A stretch of 64,000 bases of DNA from Methylosarcina fibrata AML-C10 (GCF_000372865.1 NZ_KB889965.1:641902-705901); one strand, 5' to 3'; positions 26,083 through 36,897 are shown, numbered from the stretch's first letter. Numbers and translations: made by a program. Notes: generated by a model from the sequence alone, not told the origin.

Positions 26083-27435
26083 ATGCGAATCATTATTGTA
26101 GGCGGCGTCGCCGCCGGCGCCAAGGCGGCGGCCAAGGCCCGCCGGACCGGTCCCGATCATGAAATCATCCTGTATCAGGACGAGGCGGAGGTTTCCTATT
26201 CCGCCTGCGGAATGCCCTACGTCATCGGCGGCATTATCGATAACAGACGCAAGATCGTCATTCGTCAGCCGGAAGACTTTGGCCGGGACGGTATCCAGGT
26301 GTTGACCCGACGTCTGGTCACTCACATCGATCCGGAGCAACGGCAGCTCACCGTAAGAAATCGGCTCGATGATTCGGAGGAACGGGTATCTTACGACCGC
26401 TTGATCCTAGCCACCGGTGCCCGCCCGATGGTGCCCGAAGTTGAAGGAATCACTCTCGAAGGCGTTCTGACCTTGCGGAATTTTGCCGATCTGGCCCGGT
26501 TTCTATCGCTGTTGCAGACGAAACGGCCGAAACGGGCGGTGATCGTGGGTTCGGGTTACATCGGCCTGGAACTGGCCGAAGCGCTCCATGCGCTCGGCAT
26601 CAAGACCACGATTGTCGAAAAATCGCCGCGGATACTGCCCAGGTTCGATGTGGAAATGGCTTGGCACGTCGTTGAACATCTGGTTGAAAACGGAGTGGAG
26701 TTGATGCTTGGCGAGGGGCTCGCCAAACTGCATGGAGAAAACGGGCGGGTCACCACCGTTGAAACCGACACCGGAACCTTGCTGGCGGCCGATCTGGCGG
26801 TGATCGCCGTCGGCGTTCGGCCGAATGTCGAGCTGGCGAAAACCGCTGGCATCGCACTCGGCGAAACCGGGGCGATTGCCGTCAACTCGGCCATGGAAAC
26901 TCGAATGCCGGGAATCTATGCGGCCGGCGATTGCTGTGAAACGGTTAACCGCCTCAACGGGAAGCCGGTCTGGATGCCTTTGGGCGATATCGCCAATTTA
27001 CAGGGACGGGTGGCGGGCGAAAACGCGGCGGGCGGGAATGCCCGTTTTCCGGGCGTTTTCGGAACCGCCATTTTCAAGTCGTTCGATATGGGGGTGGCGA
27101 TGACGGGCTTATCCGAGCAGACGGCCCGGGAATCCGGCTTTGATCCGGTATCGGTCGAAATGGAAGGATCCGACCGGGCCCGCTATTATCCCAGCCGCCG
27201 GCCGTTCTTTTTTAAACTCGTCGCCGACCGGCGCTCGGGTCTTGTGTTGGGAGCGCAAGCCGTCGGTGAAGGAGCGGTAGACAAAATGATTGATATTGTG
27301 GCAACGGCGCTGCTGGGCAAATTGACCTGCGCAGACCTCGAAAATGCCGACCTTGCTTATTCTCCGCCGTTCAGCCCGGTACTCTCGCCGGTCATCGTGG
27401 CGGCAGGCGCATTGAATAATAAAATGTCCTGGTAA
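26083..27435 (+). CDS. CoA-disulfide-reductase-like FAD/NAD(P) oxidoreductase
   Basis: This 450-residue flavoprotein has an FAD motif IIVGGVAAGAKAAAKAR at the N-terminus. The single redox cysteine C42 is in SYSACGMPY, matching C43 of staphylococcal CoA-disulfide reductase. An NAD(P) motif AVIVGSGYIGLELAEAL, the second FAD contact GIYAAGDCCE and a dimerisation domain follow. Such enzymes reduce small-molecule disulfides. In this cluster it may keep coenzyme M reduced or carry out the terminal reduction of the synthetic pathway. Relatives acting as NADH oxidases or persulfide reductases are alternatives. ATG 26083 gives a perfect dinucleotide-fold N-terminus; the upstream frame to 26038 overlaps the previous gene. 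No terminator is visible downstream before the insertion sequence. Confidence 0.83.
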   Translation: MRIIIVGGVAAGAKAAAKARRTGPDHEIILYQDEAEVSYSACGMPYVIGGIIDNRRKIVIRQPEDFGRDGIQVLTRRLVTHIDPEQRQLTVRNRLDDSEERVSYDRLILATGARPMVPEVEGITLEGVLTLRNFADLARFLSLLQTKRPKRAVIVGSGYIGLELAEALHALGIKTTIVEKSPRILPRFDVEMAWHVVEHLVENGVELMLGEGLAKLHGENGRVTTVETDTGTLLAADLAVIAVGVRPNVELAKTAGIALGETGAIAVNSAMETRMPGIYAAGDCCETVNRLNGKPVWMPLGDIANLQGRVAGENAAGGNARFPGVFGTAIFKSFDMGVAMTGLSEQTARESGFDPVSVEMEGSDRARYYPSRRPFFFKLVADRRSGLVLGAQAVGEGAVDKMIDIVATALLGKLTCADLENADLAYSPPFSPVLSPVIVAAGALNNKMSW

Positions 27436-27528
27436 TTGAACGCGGCGAGAGAAGATCATTCCATTTTCCCGATACCATCCATGCTTGCGTGTCGGTTTAT
27501 GACGGCGGCTTGTACTTTCAGCCTGGAA

Positions 27529-29048
27529 TAATTAGTCGTCCCTGATTAATTCATAAGAAATTGATTAATATCATATAAATGGATATTTATGAGGTCAAAA
27601 ATTGCAAGAAAATGTTAAAATGGGTTTTATTTTCTTGCAAATTTTCACCGAAAAATGAAGCCCAAACGTCCTCAGGAAGTTGTGCAAAATGACCTTTTCA
27701 AAACTCGCCTGGACGAGTTTTTGAACCCGAAACATGAACTTTATCGATTGGCCAGCAAAATAGACTGGGCTCGGCTGGACGAAGAATTCGGCCCGTTTTT
27801 TGAAGCAGAACAAGGCGCCCCGGCGTTGTCGACCCGTTTGATCGCCGGATTGCATTATCTGAAACATGCGGAAGGTTTATCGGATGAAGCGGTCGTTAAA
27901 CGCTGGGTTGAAAACGGTTATTGGCAGTACTTTTGTGGCGAAACCTTTTTTCAGCATGAGGTTCCCTGTCATCCGACCTCGCTGACGAAATGGCGGCAAC
28001 GGATCGGTGAAGCCGGCTGTGAGTGGCTGTTGTTATTGACGATCGAGGCGGGCGTCGCTACCCGGACCGTGAAGAAACGAGATTTTCAATCGGTCACCGT
28101 CGATACTACCGTTCAGGAAAAAGCGGTTGGCTTTCCGACGGACGGCAAGTTGTACGAAAAATGCCGTCGGGAGCTGGTCAAGCTGGCTGGACAACACGGG
28201 CTGCCCCTGCGACAGAACTACAATAAAAAGGCACCGCTGCTGTTAGTGCAATCGCATCGTTATCATCATGCCAAGCAAATGAAGCGTAAGCAAAAAGCCC
28301 TGAAGCAACTGAAAACCCTGGTCGGTCGTGTTTATCGGGATATCCTGCGGCAACTGCCGCAACAGGAGCTGGCCGCGCAAAGGGGGCTTCAGGACGCCCT
28401 GGCCAAAACCCAGCGGATACTGAATCAGAAACACACCGACAAAAACAAACTCTACAGCTTTCATGCACCGGAAGTGGAATGCATCAGTAAAGGGAAAGCA
28501 CACAAAAAATACGAGTTCGGCGTCAAAGTCGGCATCACGGTGACCAATAAAAGTAATTTCGTGCTGGGCGCCAGGAGCTTTCCCGGCAATCCTTATGACG
28601 GCGATACCTTGTACTCCTGCCTGGAACAAGCTGAAATCCTGAGCGGTACCCGAGCCAAAGAAGCTTTTGTGGATTTGGGCTATCGGGGGCGAGAAATACC
28701 CGGTGTCACCCTGTACAAGTCAAGGCAAAAACGGGGAGTCCATACCCGACGGTTGAAAACCGCGTTAAAACGGCACAATGCCATCGAGCCGGTGATTGGA
28801 CACATGAAGAACGATGGCTTGCTGAGCAGAAATTACCTGAAAGGCCAACTCGGTGATGCCATGAATGCCGTTCTCTGCGCCGCTGGACACAACATGCGTT
28901 TAATCCTCAGGCGGTTGAGGATTTTTTGGCCGGAAATCGGGGAAGCCATCTGCCGGTTTTTACAAAATAAAACGGTTCAGGAATCTGTTTATGTTTCCTA
29001 ATGAGCTGTTTTTTTCAAAAAAATGACTTTTTCAGGGACGACTAATTA
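27529..29048 (+). mobile_element. Complete IS5-type insertion sequence
   Basis: Terminal inverted repeats are TAATTAGTCGTCCCTGA (27529-27545) and TCAGGGACGACTAATTA (29032-29048), perfect over 17 bases, around a single intact transposase. The outermost TAATTA is itself a palindrome and present at both ends, so whether part of it is target duplication (TA, AATT or TAATTA) cannot be decided from one copy. The element separates the coenzyme M-type cluster from tRNA-Val. Confidence 0.88.
27655..29001 (+). CDS. IS5-family DDE transposase
   Basis: This 448-residue transposase appears intact. It has an N-terminal DUF772-like region (LSTRLIAGLHYLKHAEGLSDEAVVKRW), the first catalytic Asp in QSVTVDTTVQEKAV and the second in KEAFVDLGYRGRE. 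The C-terminal DDE glutamate is in NAIEPVIGHMKNDGLLSRNYLKG, the Y-(2)-R-(3)-E-(6)-K type arrangement. Nothing suggests decay, so the element may be mobile. Confidence 0.92.
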   Translation: MKPKRPQEVVQNDLFKTRLDEFLNPKHELYRLASKIDWARLDEEFGPFFEAEQGAPALSTRLIAGLHYLKHAEGLSDEAVVKRWVENGYWQYFCGETFFQHEVPCHPTSLTKWRQRIGEAGCEWLLLLTIEAGVATRTVKKRDFQSVTVDTTVQEKAVGFPTDGKLYEKCRRELVKLAGQHGLPLRQNYNKKAPLLLVQSHRYHHAKQMKRKQKALKQLKTLVGRVYRDILRQLPQQELAAQRGLQDALAKTQRILNQKHTDKNKLYSFHAPEVECISKGKAHKKYEFGVKVGITVTNKSNFVLGARSFPGNPYDGDTLYSCLEQAEILSGTRAKEAFVDLGYRGREIPGVTLYKSRQKRGVHTRRLKTALKRHNAIEPVIGHMKNDGLLSRNYLKGQLGDAMNAVLCAAGHNMRLILRRLRIFWPEIGEAICRFLQNKTVQESVYVS

Positions 29049-29071
29049 ATCGATCATTTTTGTTTTTGAGA

Positions 29072-29100
29072 TTTACCTAAAAGAATTCTGTTGTTATAAT
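29072..29100 (+). promoter_or_regulatory. Promoter of tRNA-Val (and possibly thrS)
   Basis: TTTACC (29072-29077), a 17-base spacer and a perfect TATAAT (29095-29100) end 22 bases before the tRNA. The insertion sequence stops 23 bases upstream of the -35 box, leaving the promoter intact. Confidence 0.65.
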
Positions 29101-29122
29101 ATGATTTTGAAGTTGATACTTC

Positions 29123-29199
29123 AGGCGCGTAGCTCAGTTGGTTAGAGCACCACCTTGACATGGTGGGGGTCGTTGGTTCGAGTCCAATCGCGCCTACCA
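29123..29199 (+). tRNA. tRNA-Val(GAC)
   Basis: This is a 77-base cloverleaf. The acceptor AGGCGCG pairs with CGCGCCT before ACCA, the D arm contains GCTCAGTTGGTTAGAGC and the anticodon stem is CCACC...GGTGG. The loop TTGACAT gives anticodon GAC, and the T arm is GTTGG-TTCGAGT-CCAAT. The CCA end is encoded. Confidence 0.96.
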
Positions 29200-29208
29200 A
29201 ATTAATTA

Positions 29209-29233
29209 AGCACTGCTCGTCAGTGCTTTTTTT
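29209..29233 (+). terminator. Intrinsic terminator after tRNA-Val
   Basis: AGCACTG (29209-29215) pairs with CAGTGCT (29221-29227) across CTCGT and is followed by a T-run. It lies 29 bases before the thrS ATG, so it could also act as an attenuator if thrS is read from the tRNA promoter. Confidence 0.75.
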
Positions 29234-29261
29234 ATTTCGGAAACTGAACAGATTATCCAGA

Positions 29262-31169
29262 ATGCCAGTAATAACTCTCCCGGACGGTTCCAGGCGCGAA
29301 TTTGACCATGCGGTTACAGTGATGGATGTCGCTCGCTCCATTGGGGCAGGGCTGGCCAAGGCAACCTTGGCGGGCAGGGTTAACAATCAATTGGTGGACG
29401 CCGCCACACTCATCGAGCAGGATGCCACCGTAGAAATCGTCACGGCAAAGGATGAAGACGGCGTCGATGTAATCCGTCATTCCACCGCCCACTTGCTGGC
29501 GCAAGCGGTCAAACAACTGTTTCCCGATGCGCAGGTGACCATAGGGCCCGTGATCGAAAACGGCTTTTATTACGATTTTTCCTATCACCGGCCGTTTACT
29601 CCCGAAGATCTTGAGGCCATCGAAGCGAAAATGCAGCAGTTGGCGGCCGAAGATTTCGAGGTCAGGCGCTCGGTGATGTCCCGGGACGATGCGATCCGGT
29701 TTTTCAAGGATCAGGGCGAGGCCTATAAGGCCGAAATCATCGAGTCGATTCCTTCCGATCAGGATTTGTCCTTGTACCGGCAGGGCGATTTCATCGATTT
29801 GTGCCGCGGTCCGCATGTACCGAGCACCGGCAAGCTGACCGCATTCAAATTAATGAAGATCGCCGGGGCTTATTGGCGGGGCAACTCCGAAAATGAAATG
29901 CTGCAACGCATCTACGGCACGGCCTGGGGCGACAAGAAAGAGCTGCAAGCCTATCTTGCCCGTCTGGAAGAGGCCGAAAAGCGGGATCACCGGAAGCTGG
30001 GCAAAGCCCTGGATCTTTTCCACACCCAGGAAGAAGCTCCCGGCATGGTGTTCTGGCATGAAAAAGGCTGGACCGTCTATCAGCAGATCGAGCAATACAT
30101 CCGTGAAAAACTTCGGGTAAACGGCTACGGCGAAGTCAGAACCCCGCAAGTGGTCGATCGTTCCTTATGGGAGAAATCCGGCCATTGGGATAAATTCAGC
30201 TCCCTGATGTTTACCACCCATTCGGAAAATCGCGATTATGCGATCAAGCCGATGAACTGCCCCTGTCATGTGCAGATTTACAATCAGGGCCTGAAAAGCT
30301 ACCGCGACCTGCCGATTCGTCTGGCCGAATTCGGATCCTGCCACCGCAACGAGCCTTCCGGCACTTTGCACGGACTGATGCGGGTCAGGAATTTCGTCCA
30401 GGACGATGCTCATATTTTCTGTACCGAAGCGCAGATTCAGGACGAAGTGTCGACCTTTATCGACATGCTGTTCGACGTGTACAAGGATTTCGGTTTTCAC
30501 GAGGTCATCATAAAGCTGTCGACCCGTCCGGAAAACCGGGTCGGCGACGATGCGCTCTGGGACAAGGCCGAATCGGCTCTGGAACTGGCCCTCAACAACA
30601 AAGGGCTGAAATGGGAGTTGCAGCCGGGCGAGGGCGCCTTCTACGGGCCTAAAATCGAATTTTCCCTGAAGGATTGCATCGGTCGGGTTTGGCAATGCGG
30701 TACCATCCAGGTCGACTTTTCGATGCCCGGGCGTCTTGGCGCCACTTACATTGCCGAAGACGGCTCGAGGCAAACGCCGGTCATGCTGCACAGAGCCATA
30801 CTTGGATCGTTAGAGCGGTTTACCGGCATTCTGATCGAACAATATGCGGGAACGTTCCCGGTTTGGCTGTCGCCGGTCCAGGTCATCGTTCTCAACATCG
30901 CCGGACGTCACGGCGATTATGCGGCCGGAATAATGAAAGAGCTTGAAAAACAAGGCATTCGGGCTAAAATGGACTTGAGAAACGAGAAAATCGGGTTTAA
31001 AATTCGCGAGCATTCGATGCAACGCGTACCGTATCTGATCATCGTCGGCGATAAAGAACTCGAAGAACAAAGCATTTCAGTTCGTACGCAGAAGGGTGAA
31101 GATTTAGGCCATCTGACAATTGCAGAGTTCGCCGAAAGGTTGAAACAAGAGATTGCGGATAGAAAATAA
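29262..31169 (+). CDS. thrS: Threonyl-tRNA synthetase
   Basis: This 635-residue class II synthetase charges tRNA-Thr. Order of domains: TGS ([18 protein letters not shown]), editing domain with [11 protein letters not shown], catalytic core and HGT anticodon-binding domain. The core shows motif 1 around [22 protein letters not shown], motif 2 [18 protein letters not shown] and motif 3 [13 protein letters not shown]; the HGT domain includes [16 protein letters not shown]. The ATG at 29262 gives the normal N-terminus; the frame is open upstream through the tRNA but that is not coding. It is followed after 22 bases by infC, as in E. coli. Confidence 0.97.
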   Translation: MPVITLPDGSRREFDHAVTVMDVARSIGAGLAKATLAGRVNNQLVDAATLIEQDATVEIVTAKDEDGVDVIRHSTAHLLAQAVKQLFPDAQVTIGPVIENGFYYDFSYHRPFTPEDLEAIEAKMQQLAAEDFEVRRSVMSRDDAIRFFKDQGEAYKAEIIESIPSDQDLSLYRQGDFIDLCRGPHVPSTGKLTAFKLMKIAGAYWRGNSENEMLQRIYGTAWGDKKELQAYLARLEEAEKRDHRKLGKALDLFHTQEEAPGMVFWHEKGWTVYQQIEQYIREKLRVNGYGEVRTPQVVDRSLWEKSGHWDKFSSLMFTTHSENRDYAIKPMNCPCHVQIYNQGLKSYRDLPIRLAEFGSCHRNEPSGTLHGLMRVRNFVQDDAHIFCTEAQIQDEVSTFIDMLFDVYKDFGFHEVIIKLSTRPENRVGDDALWDKAESALELALNNKGLKWELQPGEGAFYGPKIEFSLKDCIGRVWQCGTIQVDFSMPGRLGATYIAEDGSRQTPVMLHRAILGSLERFTGILIEQYAGTFPVWLSPVQVIVLNIAGRHGDYAAGIMKELEKQGIRAKMDLRNEKIGFKIREHSMQRVPYLIIVGDKELEEQSISVRTQKGEDLGHLTIAEFAERLKQEIADRK

Positions 31170-31191
31170 ACAGTGTGTGGAGGATTAGGAT

Positions 31192-31716
31192 ATCGCTGCT
31201 AAAAAAGATGAAACGCGCTTGAACGACGCCATTACGGCACGACGTGTCAGGGTGACAGGCGCGAACGGTGAATCACTGGGAATTATCTCGCTGGAAGAAG
31301 CAAAACAGCTTGCTTATGCTGCGGACCTGGATTTAGTGGAAATATCGCCAAACGCGGATCCTCCCGTTTGCAAGATAATGAATTACGGCAAATATCAGTT
31401 TGAGCAAAACAAAAAACTGCAACTTGCCAAAAAGAAGCAAAAACAGATTCAGGTCAAGGAAATCAAATTCAGACCCGGTACGGACGAAGGAGACTATCAG
31501 GTTAAGCTGAGAAGCCTGATCAAATTCCTGAATGACGGTGACAAGACCAAAATAACCGTACGTTACCGCGGGCGGGAGCTGGCCCACCGCGAGATAGGCA
31601 TGGATCAATTGAAACGCCTGGAAAAAGACCTGGAAGACATCGCCGTTGTCGAGCAGTTTCCGAAAATGGAAGGCCGTCAAATGATTATGGTGATGGCGCC
31701 TAAAAAGAAAAAATAA
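31192..31716 (+). CDS. infC: Translation initiation factor IF-3, ATC start codon
   Basis: IF-3 (174 residues) binds the 30S subunit and discriminates against non-canonical starts. The true N-terminus [20 protein letters not shown] is read from ATC at 31192, behind GGAGGATTAGG. The first standard start in frame (TTG 31219) would remove nine conserved residues and lacks a ribosome binding site. E. coli infC starts with ATT and IF-3 represses its own translation through this rare codon; the ATC here fits the same autoregulation. Family landmarks: [33 protein letters not shown] and the C-terminal domain with [17 protein letters not shown]. Confidence 0.95.
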   Translation: MAAKKDETRLNDAITARRVRVTGANGESLGIISLEEAKQLAYAADLDLVEISPNADPPVCKIMNYGKYQFEQNKKLQLAKKKQKQIQVKEIKFRPGTDEGDYQVKLRSLIKFLNDGDKTKITVRYRGRELAHREIGMDQLKRLEKDLEDIAVVEQFPKMEGRQMIMVMAPKKKK

Positions 31717-31724
31717 GCATCATT

Positions 31725-31782
31725 TTATGAAACGACCGGCCACAAATCTTTTTAGCCCAACGGCGCCGGCCCGGTTTCATAA
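31725..31782 (+). promoter_or_regulatory. Long hairpin between infC and rpmI, candidate L20 operator element
   Basis: TTATGAAAC (31725-31733) pairs perfectly with GTTTCATAA (31774-31782), and an inner CCGGCC (31736-31741) can pair with GGCC/GG around 31768-31774. No T-run follows. In E. coli, ribosomal protein L20 represses rpmI-rplT through structured RNA in this same intergenic position; identity with that operator is inferred from location only. Confidence 0.35.
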
Positions 31783-31940
31783 CGAATTTTGAATGATGAT
31801 TCAAGTATTACGGCAGTTCAGGAAGAATCTGCCCCGTATCGCCGCGCGTGCGATGCGAATAATTCTTCAGGGCCATGCATTTTGCCTTGCTGGGTTATTT
31901 TCTCTCAGGGATCTTTTATTCATGTTATTGGAGCAAACAA

Positions 31941-32138
31941 ATGCCAAAAATTAAAACCAACCGCGGAGCCGCAAAGCGTTTTCGACGCACGGGCGGCGGC
32001 GGTTTCAAATGCGGCCAGTCGTACAAGCGTCATATTCTGACCAAAAAGTCGACTAAAAGAAAAAGACAGTTACGCAGACCTGCGTCAGTCCATCCGTCCG
32101 ATGTGCGCATGGCGGCGCGCATGATGCCTTACAGCTAA
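31941..32138 (+). CDS. rpmI: 50S ribosomal protein L35
   Basis: This 65-residue basic protein begins [20 protein letters not shown], has the family GHILTKK-like block [12 protein letters not shown] and ends [14 protein letters not shown] 31941 follows TTGGAGCAAACAA. Its open frame extends upstream to 31875 but the family N-terminus fixes the start. It lies in the infC-rpmI-rplT operon, 15 bases before rplT. Confidence 0.97.
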   Translation: MPKIKTNRGAAKRFRRTGGGGFKCGQSYKRHILTKKSTKRKRQLRRPASVHPSDVRMAARMMPYS

Positions 32139-32153
32139 TCCGGGAGAGTCATC

Positions 32154-32516
32154 ATGCCTAGAGTAAAACGCGGCGTAACGGCCAGAGCAAGACACAAGAA
32201 AATATTAAAGCAGGCGAAAGGCTATTACGGCGCCCGTAGCCGCGTCTATCGCGTTGCGAAACAGGCGGTCATCAAGGCGGGACAATATGCGTACCGCGAC
32301 CGCAAACAGAAAAAGCGTCAGTTCCGCGCCTTATGGATCGTCCGGATCAATGCGGCGGCGAGATTATGCGGAATGTCCTATAGCCGCTTAATCAACGGTT
32401 TGAGCAACGCCAACGTTGCGATCGACCGTAAGGTATTGGCGGACCTCGCGGTTCGCGACATGGATGCTTTTGCAGAAATAGCAAAAATTGCGAAAGCAAA
32501 TCAGAGTCCGCTTTAA
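32154..32516 (+). CDS. rplT: 50S ribosomal protein L20
   Basis: L20 (120 residues) is essential for early 50S assembly and in E. coli represses its own operon. It has the canonical [25 protein letters not shown] start, the helix [21 protein letters not shown] and the C-terminal [23 protein letters not shown]. It is followed by a perfect terminator. Confidence 0.98.
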   Translation: MPRVKRGVTARARHKKILKQAKGYYGARSRVYRVAKQAVIKAGQYAYRDRKQKKRQFRALWIVRINAAARLCGMSYSRLINGLSNANVAIDRKVLADLAVRDMDAFAEIAKIAKANQSPL

Positions 32517-32550
32517 AGTGCTTTGATTTTCACTGACAGGACGATGGCGG

Positions 32551-32580
32551 GCAACCCTCTGACAAAGAGGGTTGCTTTTT
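32551..32580 (+). terminator. Intrinsic terminator of the infC-rpmI-rplT operon
   Basis: GCAACCCTCT (32551-32560) pairs perfectly with AGAGGGTTGC (32566-32575) over GACAA, followed by TTTTT. Confidence 0.92.
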
Positions 32581-32587
32581 AAGTTCT

Positions 32588-32646
32588 GTTACACCGTAAT
32601 CGGCTGCAAAAAAAGTAATTTGCAGCGGCCTAGTTGCGGTGTCAAC
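32588..32646 (+). promoter_or_regulatory. Nested hairpin in the pheS leader
   Basis: GTTACACCG (32588-32596) pairs with CGGTGTCAAC (32637-32646, one extra base), enclosing a perfect inner hairpin GCTGCAAA (32603-32610)/TTTGCAGC (32619-32626). It lies 160 bases before the pheS start. No Phe-rich leader peptide like E. coli pheM is visible. It may be a regulatory RNA structure or a small intergenic repeat. Confidence 0.3.
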
Positions 32647-32790
32647 CCGATTTTGAAGTATTGGATGTTTGATCTTGTCGCACACGATTATGCAACCGTT
32701 CAGGCTGGTATCATTTTCCGACGCTTTGTTTGTTGCGAAAATGGAATGCTTCCAATACGCGTCACTCGAATTAATCCTTATCATAACTAA

Positions 32791-33825
<1,035 letters not shown>

Positions 33826-33853
33826 CGGGTCATTACCAAGGACAGCATGAGCC

Positions 33854-36229
33854 ATGCAAATTAGTGAAGCCTGGTTAAGAGAATACGTTAATCCAGCAAT
33901 CGATACCGACGGCCTGGTCGAACAATTGACCATGGCCGGTCTTGAAGTCGACTCGGTGGAGCCTGCGGCGGCCTCGTTCAGCGGCATCGTGGTCGGCGAA
34001 GTGCTGGCCATGGAACCGCATCCCGACGCGGACCGGCTGCGCGTCTGCCGGGTGGCGGTCGGCCAGGAAGAATCCTTGCAGATCGTCTGCGGCGCCAGCA
34101 ACGTTCGAGTCGGTCTGAAAATCCCGGCGGCTTTGATCGGCGCCGAGTTGCCTGGCGATTTCAAAATTAAAAAATCGAAGCTTCGGGGCGTCGAATCCTT
34201 CGGCATGCTGTGCTCGGAAAAGGAATTGGGACTGGCGGCCGAATCGAACGGCCTGATGGAACTGGCGGCCGATGCACCGGTGGGTGTCGACATTCGCGAA
34301 TACCTGTCATTAAACGATTCCCTCATCGAAGTCGATTTGACTCCGAACCGCGCCGATTGCCTGAGCATTGAAGGCATTGCGCGAGAAGTGGCGGTCCTGA
34401 ATGAAATGCCTTTTGCGCCTTTGGCCTTTGCTAAAAAAGACGTTGCGCACCCGGACTCGTTACCGGTTGCGGTGGCCGCGCCCGATGCCTGTCCCCGTTA
34501 TCTGGGACGTTTGATCCAAGGCGTCAATCCCGAAGCCGAAACCCCTTCATGGATGCAGGAGCGGCTGAGGCGCTGCGGCTTGAGAAGTCTGGGCCCCGTC
34601 GTCGACGTCACCAACTACGTATTGATCGAACTGGGCCAACCTTTGCACGCGTTCGATGCCGACTTGCTGAGCGGCTCCATTCGTGTCCGCTGGGCCGACG
34701 AGGGTGAGGAGCTATCCTTATTGAACGGCCAGTCCGTCAAGCTGGATCCGGCCACGCTGGTCATCGCCGATGAACGGCGGGCCCTGGCTCTGGCCGGAGT
34801 CATGGGCGGCAGCGAGACCGCGGTCAGCGACACGACTCGGAACATTTTTCTTGAATGCGCCTTTTTCTCTCCGCAGAGCATGGCCGGCAAAGCGAGAAAA
34901 TACGGGCTTCATACCGATTCTTCCCATCGTTTCGAGCGGGGCGTCGATCCTTATCTTCAAGAAAGGGCCATCGAGCGGGCCACACAACTGATCGTCGATA
35001 TCGCCGGAGGCCGCGTCGGCCCCATCACCGAGGCGGTGGCGGAGGCGGTTCTGCCTCGGCGCAAACCCATCTTGCTCAGACGGCAGCAGGTCGAGAAAAT
35101 GCTGGGATTGTTGCCGGAAGATCAAAGGATCGCCGGGATATTCCAATCGCTGGGAATGAAGATCGAGCCTCAGGCCGACGGCTGGCAAGTGACGCCGCCC
35201 GGATTTCGCTTCGATATCGCCATCGAGGCCGACCTGATCGAGGAAATTGCTCGCATCTACGGATACAACAATCTGCCGAACAACCGCTTGCTCATGCGTT
35301 CGGACATCAGCCCCGTCACCGAATCGGTCCTTGAACTGGACCGGGTGAAGGATCTGCTGGTCGATCGGGGTTATCAGGAAGCGATCACTTACAGCTTTGT
35401 CGATGAAGCCATCCAGCAGACGGTCGCGCCGGGGAGCCAGCCGGTCCGCCTGCAGAATCCGATTTCCTCCGAGATGTCGGTGATGCGCACGACCTTGTGG
35501 TGCGGACTGTTGAAAGCGGCTTTGCATAATCTCAATCGTCAGCACAGTCGCGTCCGCCTGTTCGAAACCGGATTAAGATTTGTCGCTAAAGATGGCGAGC
35601 TTCGCCAGGAAAAAATGGCGGCAGGGCTCGCGACAGGGACGGCTTATCCCGAACAATGGGGCGCGGCTGCCGGAAAAATCGACTTTTTCGATATGAAAGC
35701 CGATATCGAAGCCGTCTTTTCGCTGACCGGTTGCGAGGTTCGGTTTGTTGCTGCTCAAAATCCGGCCCTGCATCCCGGTCAGACGGCCGATATTGTAACG
35801 GAGGCCGGGGAAAAGATCGGTACGCTGGGCATGTTGCATCCAAATATTGAAAAACAGCTCGGATTCGATAACCCGGTGTTTTTATTTGAATTAAATCAGG
35901 ATTTGCTGCTGAAAAAACGAATTCCAGCCTTCACTCCGCTGTCTAAATTCCCGTCGGTGAGACGCGATCTGGCTTTGATCGTCAAGGAAGAAGTGACCAC
36001 CGAGCGAATGCTGTCCTGCATCCGCGGCTGTAACGAAGCTACTCTTCAGGATATGGTCGTGTTTGACGTCTACCGGGGCAAAGGCATCGAGCCTGGTGAC
36101 AAGAGCATCGCCTTGAGCCTGATCTTTCAGGATCATGCGCAGACCCTTACGGATTCGGAAATAGATGCTATATTTAGCAGGATCTTGGAAACTTTGAAAA
36201 ATCAAATTAGTGCAAAGCTGAGGGATTGA
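33854..36229 (+). CDS. pheT: Phenylalanyl-tRNA synthetase beta subunit
   Basis: This 791-residue beta subunit has the usual order. The EMAP/OB-like tRNA-binding domain comes first ([15 protein letters not shown] and [20 protein letters not shown]). B5 and B3/4 editing regions follow ([21 protein letters not shown]), then the catalytic-like core and the C-terminal FDX-ACB domain ([15 protein letters not shown]). Its stop is four bases before ihfA, the conserved gammaproteobacterial arrangement. Confidence 0.97.
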   Translation: MQISEAWLREYVNPAIDTDGLVEQLTMAGLEVDSVEPAAASFSGIVVGEVLAMEPHPDADRLRVCRVAVGQEESLQIVCGASNVRVGLKIPAALIGAELPGDFKIKKSKLRGVESFGMLCSEKELGLAAESNGLMELAADAPVGVDIREYLSLNDSLIEVDLTPNRADCLSIEGIAREVAVLNEMPFAPLAFAKKDVAHPDSLPVAVAAPDACPRYLGRLIQGVNPEAETPSWMQERLRRCGLRSLGPVVDVTNYVLIELGQPLHAFDADLLSGSIRVRWADEGEELSLLNGQSVKLDPATLVIADERRALALAGVMGGSETAVSDTTRNIFLECAFFSPQSMAGKARKYGLHTDSSHRFERGVDPYLQERAIERATQLIVDIAGGRVGPITEAVAEAVLPRRKPILLRRQQVEKMLGLLPEDQRIAGIFQSLGMKIEPQADGWQVTPPGFRFDIAIEADLIEEIARIYGYNNLPNNRLLMRSDISPVTESVLELDRVKDLLVDRGYQEAITYSFVDEAIQQTVAPGSQPVRLQNPISSEMSVMRTTLWCGLLKAALHNLNRQHSRVRLFETGLRFVAKDGELRQEKMAAGLATGTAYPEQWGAAAGKIDFFDMKADIEAVFSLTGCEVRFVAAQNPALHPGQTADIVTEAGEKIGTLGMLHPNIEKQLGFDNPVFLFELNQDLLLKKRIPAFTPLSKFPSVRRDLALIVKEEVTTERMLSCIRGCNEATLQDMVVFDVYRGKGIEPGDKSIALSLIFQDHAQTLTDSEIDAIFSRILETLKNQISAKLRD

Positions 36230-36233
36230 ATTA

Positions 36234-36530
36234 ATGGCATTAACTAAAGCAGATTTTGCCGAACGGCTGTTCGATGAGCTGGGCTTAAACAAGCGCGAAG
36301 CAAAAGACATCGTAGAGCTTTTTTTTGAAGAAATAAAAAAATCGTTGGAACATGGAGAGCAGGTAAAGATCTCAGGATTTGGAAAATTCGAACTCCGGGA
36401 CAAAAACAGCCGCCCCGGAAGAAATCCAAAAACCGGAGAAGAAATTCCCATCACGGCCAGACGTGTGGTAACATTCAGGTCTGGTCAAAAACTTAAAGCC
36501 AGAGTAGAAGCATATGCTGGAACCGAGTAA
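36234..36530 (+). CDS. ihfA: Integration host factor alpha subunit
   Basis: This 98-residue DNA-bending protein has the IHF/HU fold: [32 protein letters not shown], then the beta arms with [34 protein letters not shown]. It pairs with IhfB and bends DNA at promoters and phage att sites. IHF is often needed by tyrosine integrases such as the one in the island 400 bases downstream. It overlaps the next gene by 17 bases. Confidence 0.97.
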   Translation: MALTKADFAERLFDELGLNKREAKDIVELFFEEIKKSLEHGEQVKISGFGKFELRDKNSRPGRNPKTGEEIPITARRVVTFRSGQKLKARVEAYAGTE

Positions 36531-36867
36531 TAACAATGAATTGCCGCCCATACCGGCCAAACGTTATTTCACGATAGGTGAAGTCAGCGAATTGTGCGCG
36601 GTCAAACCTCACGTTCTTCGTTATTGGGAACAGGAGTTTACCGAGCTCAGTCCGGTCAAAAGACGCGGCAATCGTCGTTATTACCAGCGCCACGATGTGT
36701 TGATGATCCGCCAGATACGCTCGCTTCTGTACGAGCAGGGTTATACCATCGGCGGCGCAAGGGCCCATCTGACCAGCGACAACAGCAAGGAAGACGCCAC
36801 TTTGACCAAGCAACTGATTCATCAGATGGTCATCGAGCTGGAAGATATTCTGGAATTGTTAAAATAG
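36514..36867 (+). CDS. MerR-family transcriptional regulator
   Basis: This 117-residue regulator has an N-terminal winged helix ([25 protein letters not shown], residues 18-42) and the wing [14 protein letters not shown] dimerisation helix ends in DILELLK. There is no C-terminal ligand domain or metal-binding cysteine, so it belongs to the short MerR group regularly found after ihfA in gammaproteobacteria, target unknown. Its start lies inside ihfA, suggesting coupling. Confidence 0.9.
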   Translation: MLEPSNNNELPPIPAKRYFTIGEVSELCAVKPHVLRYWEQEFTELSPVKRRGNRRYYQRHDVLMIRQIRSLLYEQGYTIGGARAHLTSDNSKEDATLTKQLIHQMVIELEDILELLK

Positions 36868-36897
36868 ATTTTCTCGAAATTGCAGAGGCGAATATAG

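Noticed and set aside
13629..27435. Sulfolactate, taurine or sulfoacetaldehyde degradation cluster
   Set aside because: The aldehyde dehydrogenase alone would fit, but no sulfo-lyase or sulfonate transporter is present, while the ComA synthase, two lyases, PLP enzyme and MetE-like transferase fit coenzyme M synthesis and use.
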